The position numbers were made by a program, and so were the translations under genes. A stretch of 9,933 bases of DNA. Source: Deltaproteobacteria bacterium (GTDB lineage: Bacteria; Desulfobacterota; Desulfobaccia; Desulfobaccales; 0-14-0-80-60-11). The DNA is taken from contig JAKAGH010000098.1 in assembly GCA_021817645.1 (NCBI GenBank), forward strand, positions 1 to 9,933, written 5' to 3'. Position 1 is the first letter of the stretch. Each line of letters begins with the position of its first letter. The notes beneath the pieces are model-generated. The model ran no database searches. It worked only from the letters and a program-made list of their open reading frames with translations, and was not told the origin of the DNA. Positions 5,881 to 9,933 of the stretch are shown here, piece by piece.

Positions 5881-6651
5881 TTACTTCGCGCTTGAACTGG
5901 TTTTTCCCGGTTTCCCCGGTTCTTTCAGAATGGCCGCCATATCCTGGGGGAGAAAGGCTTCAATATTTGCCGCCAAACCCAAGTTTGCGAGAACCTGAAG
6001 GATTGCGGCGTTGTAAAAGGTGATCTTCCCGTTGATATCTATTTCCAAAATCGGGTTGGGATTTAATTGCGGAAACGTGGCGAGACGCGCGATATCCTTG
6101 TCAGCCTGCTCGCGCTCGCGGATTTCTTCTGCCAGCCGCCGTAAAGCGACGGCCATGTCCGCCCGGGTCGCCTCATCTGAGGCGAGGCTCCACTCTTTCG
6201 AGGCGTTGGAAGGCAGCTTGCAGCTATCCAAGGCAAACATAGTGCCCCCCAACAGGTTCATCTCTTCACAGACCAGCAGCACATCTCTAAAAAGAGAGAG
6301 GATCTCATCTTTCATGGAAGAAACAAAGGCGGCGATAGTGCTGTGACCAAGCTGCTGACCGCAGGTTAAGGCCATGAAAACTACATTTTCTCGGCAAGCT
6401 TGTTCGATCTTACGTGAAGAAATCAGCCCCCGGGAATAGGCCAGTAACACAACCTTCAAAAGGATCTTGGAGTCATACGCAGCCCGGCCAGTCGCATCAT
6501 TACAATACTTGCCCTCAAAAATGGACATATCCAACCGCTTCTCCACCAGGGTATGAATGGCGAACTCCAAAGTGCGAGACATTAACTGGTCTTCCAAAGA
6601 AACCGGGAGAAAAACTCTTTGGCGATAGTTATAAGTTTTAAATTTGGCCAT
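5881..6651 (-). CDS. Chimera: N-terminal third of an IS1182/IS5-like transposase fused in frame to a PAS sensor domain
   Basis: Residues 1-155 are the start of a DDE transposase of the IS1182/IS5 type: MAKFKTYNYRQRVFLP, LLKVVLLAYSRGLISSRKIE (typical of the DUF772 helical domain) and FALDSCKLPSNASKEWS, where Asp142 matches the first catalytic Asp. The remaining DDE region, expected to bring a transposase of this type to over 400 residues, is absent. Directly after Ser155, without a frame change, the sequence becomes a coiled linker (LRRLAEEIREREQADKDIA) and a PAS domain (FPQLNPNPILEIDINGKITF). The frame stops at 5881-5883 in TSSSAK, but a -1 shift at 5902-5908 restores the PAS continuation REVKIENS. 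The start has a good ribosome site. Expression would use the transposase signals. It cannot transpose; whether the fusion has any role is unknown. Confidence 0.75.
   Translation of the reverse strand: MAKFKTYNYRQRVFLPVSLEDQLMSRTLEFAIHTLVEKRLDMSIFEGKYCNDATGRAAYDSKILLKVVLLAYSRGLISSRKIEQACRENVVFMALTCGQQLGHSTIAAFVSSMKDEILSLFRDVLLVCEEMNLLGGTMFALDSCKLPSNASKEWSLASDEATRADMAVALRRLAEEIREREQADKDIARLATFPQLNPNPILEIDINGKITFYNAAILQVLANLGLAANIEAFLPQDMAAILKEPGKPGKTSSSAK
6187..6651 (-). mobile_element. Remnant of an IS1182/IS5-like insertion sequence (5' end of the transposase gene)
   Basis: Only the first ~155 transposase codons remain, ending abruptly at 6187 where kinase sequence starts. The IS end with its terminal inverted repeat should lie somewhere in 6652-6850, but with the other end deleted I cannot pair it and do not mark it. 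The element entered on the minus strand, in the same orientation as the kinase. Confidence 0.65.
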
Positions 6652-6658
6652 GGCTTAT

Positions 6659-6664
6659 CCGCCT
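6659..6664 (-). promoter_or_regulatory. Ribosome binding site of the transposase-kinase chimera
   Basis: On the minus strand AGGCGG stands seven bases before the ATG at 6651, five of six bases matching the AGGAGG consensus. It supports the chosen start. Confidence 0.5.
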
Positions 6665-6681
6665 AAAAAAGTCATTGGCCA

Positions 6682-6709
6682 AAGATAGCATACAACGGCT
6701 ATTTGTTAA
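6682..6709 (-). promoter_or_regulatory. Possible sigma-70-type promoter for the chimera
   Basis: On the minus strand TTAACA (6704-6709) and TATCTT (6682-6687) are separated by 16 bases and lie about 30 bases before the ATG. They match the -35 and -10 consensus at five and four of six positions. The region is AT-rich, so a chance match is possible. Confidence 0.25.
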
Positions 6710-6851
6710 AAATATAATCTGTTAGATATATTTTTAGGTGGATCGATGAAGACAAACATCAGGAAAGAAATGATCGGGAGGTACCTTTTTCGACAGCCTC
6801 AGCAGTAATCGCAATTCTCTGGAGAACTCTATTGCAGCCGTAAGGCTATCT

Positions 6852-9773
6852 TTAATCTAATACCTTCCTAATGGTTTCCGCCAGGTTGCGCATGATAATG
6901 GGCTTCATTAAAAGTTCATTTATACCTGCTGCTTTTACATTTTCTGCAGATACCTTTTCACTATAACCCGTGCACAAGATAACGGGAATATCGGGCCTGA
7001 GCTGTCTGAGTTCTTGGGCCAGTTGCATCCCGGTCATATGCGGCATGGTCTGGTCGGTGATGACCAAGTCGAATTTTTCGGGCTGAGCTTGGAAAAGCTT
7101 TAAGGCCGCCAGGCTGCTGGTTTGGGTTACAATCTTATAACCCAGCTTTTTCAGCATCTCCCTGATCATGTTAACCAGCATTTCTTCGTCATCAATGAAC
7201 AGGATGGAATCGCCGCCGGTGGGTAATGGGGCAGGAGCTGCTGAGGCCGTCGCCACCTCGCCCGCCACTTTAGGCAGCAAAATGGTGAAAGTAGTCCCTT
7301 GCCCCGGCTGGCTGGAAACCGTAATTTCTCCGCCACTGGATTTGACGATCCCATGAACCACGGCTAACCCCATGCCGGTCCCTTCACCGACTTCTTTGGT
7401 AGTAAAGAATGGCTCAAAGATGCGGCCCATGATCTCCTGGTCCATTCCCTGGCCGGTATCGCGGACGGTCAGCCTCACATAGGGGCCTGGGGTCAAATCC
7501 GGATGTTGCACCAAGTCGCCACCGTCCAGGTAGACTTCTGCCAGATTAATTTCCAAGAGGCCGCCATCTTCTCTCATGGCATGGGCAGCATTGGAACCAA
7601 GGTTCATCAATATTTGGTGGATCTGGGTGGGATCGGCTAAGACCAGGGCTGAGGGAGCAGCAAGTTTTTGTTGAATCTCGATCGTGGTAGGTAATGAGGC
7701 CCGCAGGAGCTTAAGGGCCTCCTCGATAATAGAGCTAACTTGCAGAGGTCTTCTTGCCTGAACAGTCCTGCGGCTAAAAACCAGGATTTGTTTTACCAGG
7801 TCTCGGGCCCGTTCCCCTGCTATTAGCACTTGGCTGAGATTATAATACTCCTGGCTGTCCCTGAGGACCGACTGCAGGGTCAACTCTGTAAACCCTGAAA
7901 TAGCCCCCAGAATATTATTGAAATCGTGGGCTATCCCTCCGGCCAGCGTCCCGATGACCTCCATCTTTTGGGCTTGAACCAGCTGGGCCTCTAACTTGGC
8001 CTTCTCCTCCTCCGACTGCTTGTACTCGGTGATGTCGGCGAAGATGCAGGCGAACTGGTTGGGGGTGGGCCGGAAGGCCGTCACCTCAAAATGCTTTTTC
8101 AGTTCGGCGGAGTAGTTCTCGAAGAAGGCCGGTTCGCCGGTGAGGGCCACCTTGCCATAAGTTTCTATCCAGTGCCGCTCGATGCCGGGCAGCGCCTCCA
8201 GAACGGTCCGGCCCACGAGTTCTTCCGCCTTCAGGCCGGTCATGCGCTCGAAGGCCGGGTTGACGGCCAGGAAGCGGTAGTCGGCCGGATATCCCGCCTC
8301 GTCGCAGATGATCTCGTGCAGCGCGAAACCGTCCAGCATCTCGCAGAACAGCGTCCGGTAGTTCTCCTCGGCCCGGCGGTGGGCGGTGATGTCGCGGCTG
8401 AGAGAGAGCACCGACCGGACCATCCCCTGTGCGTCCCGTTCGGGCAAGAGCCGCCAATTGTAGATCGTCGGCCCCTGTTTGCCTTCGAACGTGAACTCGG
8501 TCTCGAAGGGCGCGCCGCTGTCGAACACCCCTTGGATGGCTTCCTCCCAGAACCGGCACTGCGCTTCGGGGAAACCGAACTCGCGGTAGGTCTTGCCGAT
8601 GAATTGCGCTGCCTTAAGGTCAACCATTTCGCTGACGTTGTCGGATATGAACAGGAACCGCCCGTCGCGGTCCAAGCGCATCACGATGTCCGGCAGCCCA
8701 TGCACGAGCGCCCGGTGCGCTTCTTCGCTCTCCCGCAGTGCATCCTCCGCCTGCTTGCGCTCGGTTATATCCTGTCCCTGGGCAATGGTGGCAACAAGAG
8801 TGGCGCCATCCTCAGTATGTATGTTCGCCGAGTTCCAGAGAACTATGCGGATATCGCCGTCTTTGTGAAGAATGGGGATTTCCACGGACTCCCAATATTC
8901 GCCACCTGAGGTGCGGGCAATTTTGCTCAGCGATTCTTCGCAGCTGTCTTCTGGAAAGAGCAGGTTTAGTTCCTGGCCAACAACCTCGTGGGCGGAATGA
9001 CCTGTAAGATTCTCGAAGGCACGGTTGAACTGGGTGATTCGGAAAGATGTATCCCAGACTATGATGGGGGCGTTGGCATAGTTGATCAGGTTCTCCAGAT
9101 AATCACGCGTCTGCCGTAGGTTCTCCTCCGCCTGCTTGCGCTCGGTGATGAAACGCGCCTGCTGGACATTCTGATAGGCTACGGCTGAGAGCTGATTGGC
9201 CAAGGCAAACAAGGCATCCGCCACCTGCTTGAATTGACTTTCCGGCATCGTGTTAACTTCATAAAAAGCTTTAATAAACTCCTCTTCATTTACTCCTATT
9301 TGGCGAGCATATTCTCGGATATTCTCTTCACTCGGGGCCTCATTACGAACTTGACCAATTAGCCAATTGGCAATGTGCCTGCCTCCGATAGTTATACTGG
9401 CCCCGGCATCCCAAAGCCCCCCGCTAAAACACGGTTGGACGATCGGTCCCTCCGGATGGTGGCGACCTATGATGGCGTCTGAAAAATAGCAATTCTTAAG
9501 ACCCAATTCAGTCTGACGTATGATATCGATACACAACCGACAGAAATTGCTAGGTTTAGTGATCGGTGTTCCGTCTGGATTGGTAATGATTGAGGCAACA
9601 CCGGTAGCCGCGGCGAACAGGTCTTGTATTCGCTGGATATCATCCATATTGAATAGGTCATGGAAATATATACCCTCTGGATCATCCAGAGGCTTGCTTA
9701 GTGCTATCAACCTTTTTTCCAAAGACGCTTCGGCCCGTCGGCGCTCGGTGATGTCCCGGACAAAGACCCACAT
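6852..9773 (-). CDS. PocR-PAS hybrid histidine kinase with receiver domain (5'-truncated)
   Basis: A 973-residue cytoplasmic sensor kinase in one open frame. Residues 1-20 are the last strand and exit helix of a PAS domain. Residues ~35-208 are a PocR ligand-binding domain with its cysteine-rich core (PSNFCRLC 74-81, Cys95, Cys115) and SGGLWDAGASITIGGRHIAN. Three PAS domains follow (about 222-340, 350-468, 470-585). HisKA has GGIAHDFNN with phospho-acceptor His616. The HATPase has NLGSNAAHAM (724-733), DTGQG (772-776) and GTGMGL (798-803). The C-terminal receiver has Asp861-Asp862, phospho-acceptor Asp907, Thr935 and Lys957. All signalling residues are intact. PocR domains are known from the B12/propanediol regulator PocR; the ligand here is unknown. 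ATG 9773 lies inside a PAS strand, in-frame PAS sequence continues to about 9834, and a stop follows at 9842-9844 in that frame, so the original N-terminus is lost. The ATG has a purine-rich stretch (9788-9798) but at 14 bases, farther than ideal. Confidence 0.88.
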   Translation of the reverse strand: MWVFVRDITERRRAEASLEKRLIALSKPLDDPEGIYFHDLFNMDDIQRIQDLFAAATGVASIITNPDGTPITKPSNFCRLCIDIIRQTELGLKNCYFSDAIIGRHHPEGPIVQPCFSGGLWDAGASITIGGRHIANWLIGQVRNEAPSEENIREYARQIGVNEEEFIKAFYEVNTMPESQFKQVADALFALANQLSAVAYQNVQQARFITERKQAEENLRQTRDYLENLINYANAPIIVWDTSFRITQFNRAFENLTGHSAHEVVGQELNLLFPEDSCEESLSKIARTSGGEYWESVEIPILHKDGDIRIVLWNSANIHTEDGATLVATIAQGQDITERKQAEDALRESEEAHRALVHGLPDIVMRLDRDGRFLFISDNVSEMVDLKAAQFIGKTYREFGFPEAQCRFWEEAIQGVFDSGAPFETEFTFEGKQGPTIYNWRLLPERDAQGMVRSVLSLSRDITAHRRAEENYRTLFCEMLDGFALHEIICDEAGYPADYRFLAVNPAFERMTGLKAEELVGRTVLEALPGIERHWIETYGKVALTGEPAFFENYSAELKKHFEVTAFRPTPNQFACIFADITEYKQSEEEKAKLEAQLVQAQKMEVIGTLAGGIAHDFNNILGAISGFTELTLQSVLRDSQEYYNLSQVLIAGERARDLVKQILVFSRRTVQARRPLQVSSIIEEALKLLRASLPTTIEIQQKLAAPSALVLADPTQIHQILMNLGSNAAHAMREDGGLLEINLAEVYLDGGDLVQHPDLTPGPYVRLTVRDTGQGMDQEIMGRIFEPFFTTKEVGEGTGMGLAVVHGIVKSSGGEITVSSQPGQGTTFTILLPKVAGEVATASAAPAPLPTGGDSILFIDDEEMLVNMIREMLKKLGYKIVTQTSSLAALKLFQAQPEKFDLVITDQTMPHMTGMQLAQELRQLRPDIPVILCTGYSEKVSAENVKAAGINELLMKPIIMRNLAETIRKVLD

Positions 9774-9838
9774 CCCCGTAGGCTGCTCTCCTTCCTCCTG
9801 GACCAGATATAGCGATTGCCAAAAGTTTTTTCCGATAA

Positions 9839-9933
9839 GGCCTTAAGAAAATTTACGCGACATTTGGTGAAAAATATGCTTTCCTTGATGCGTGCCCAGA
9901 CGACTTGCGCCCAACCTGGAGAATTGTTCTCTC
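9839..9933. other. Unassigned sequence at the right edge, open in both strands
   Basis: To the right of about 9840 no minus frame continues the kinase PAS domain. The plus frame from 9839 is open to the edge (LKKIYATFGEKYAFLDACPD onward), and the exactly antisense minus frame is open too (SPGWAQVVWARIKESIFF). Either could be the edge of another gene; their codons are in exact antisense register, so the sequence does not tell which. No start codon or ribosome site is visible for the plus frame. I do not recognise either peptide. Confidence 0.25.

Larger units (their letters stand above)
2057..6651 (-). pseudogene. Multi-sensor hybrid histidine kinase, split by four one-base shifts and fused at its 5' end to a transposase fragment
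   Basis: Five minus-strand frames join into one kinase of about 1,370 residues (from about 6186), ordered PAS-PAS-PAS-GAF-GAF-PAS-PAS-HisKA-HATPase_c-REC. At each break the domain pattern ends in one frame and resumes in another within a few bases: near 5902-5908 (-1), in the A6 run at 4601-4606 (+1), at about 4197 (+1, apparent extra base after a CAG codon) and near 3530 (+1, apparent extra T). The protein would be a cytoplasmic sensor, as no membrane helix or signal peptide is seen. As written, no full-length kinase can be made, although the 3' kinase-receiver piece keeps all catalytic motifs. The adjacent right-hand kinase has no such shifts. Confidence 0.65.
6652..6851. other. Intergenic spacer between the two kinase genes
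   Basis: About 200 bases lie between the end of the PocR kinase and the transposase-kinase chimera, AT-rich around 6700-6740. It probably contains the outer end of the IS remnant and the minus-strand promoter of the chimera. There is an imperfect hairpin at 6811-6835 but no T-run behind it on either strand, so no terminator is called. Confidence 0.5.

Noticed and set aside
6746..6808. Plus-strand 20-codon open frame preceded by AGGTGG
   Set aside because: Too short to support, within an IS-end spacer and opposite in direction to both neighbours.
6811..6835. Hairpin-like sequence (GCAAT ... ATTGC) after the PocR kinase
   Set aside because: The stem is short and interrupted, and no T-run follows on either strand, so it is not a credible intrinsic terminator.
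8091..8909. Plus-strand open frame of 272 codons antisense to the PocR kinase
   Set aside because: It lies opposite well-defined PAS domains; the high GC of this block removes stop codons from antisense frames, which explains its length.

Overview
The window looks like accessory DNA from a Gram-negative, anaerobic-type bacterium. The pairing of PocR-domain and multi-PAS/GAF hybrid histidine kinases with a MobH-type relaxase resembles Desulfobacterota (deltaproteobacterial) genomes. That placement is inference from protein style only; the sequence holds no rRNA or other taxonomic marker, and I see no tRNA, rRNA or CRISPR array.

Left part, + strand (1-2050): the C-terminal end of an unidentified protein (2-202), a 273-base non-coding gap with a short direct repeat, then a MobH-family conjugative relaxase (TraI_2 plus TraI_2_C domains) broken into three reading frames (476-2050). 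The first break lies in a run of nine A and coincides with an abrupt change in base composition. The second is a +1 shift inside the C-terminal domain. The last piece carries a predicted transmembrane helix. A MobH relaxase implies an integrative and conjugative element or its remnant.

Middle part, - strand (2057-6651): a large multi-sensor hybrid histidine kinase, originally PAS-PAS-PAS-GAF-GAF-PAS-PAS-HisKA-HATPase-REC, now split by four one-base frame changes. Its 5' end has been replaced by the first ~155 codons of an IS1182/IS5-like (DUF772) transposase, giving an in-frame transposase-PAS chimera at 5881-6651.

Right part, - strand (6852-9773): an open, undisturbed 973-residue hybrid kinase (PocR-PAS-PAS-PAS-HisKA-HATPase-REC). 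It begins inside the last strand of another PAS domain, so it too has probably lost its N-terminus. Kinase similarity stops near 9840, and the sequence to its right is not kinase-like in any minus frame. Two of its PAS domains lie in a block of clearly higher GC than the rest.

Taken together this is a decaying mobile-element/two-component region: a broken relaxase, an IS remnant and two 5'-truncated kinases. Only the right-hand kinase is likely to give a working signalling protein. No DNA-binding output domain or separate response regulator is visible, so any partner would be outside the window. I do not see a convincing new system. The most notable items are the transposase-kinase fusion, the composition break inside the relaxase, and the GC mosaic within the right kinase.
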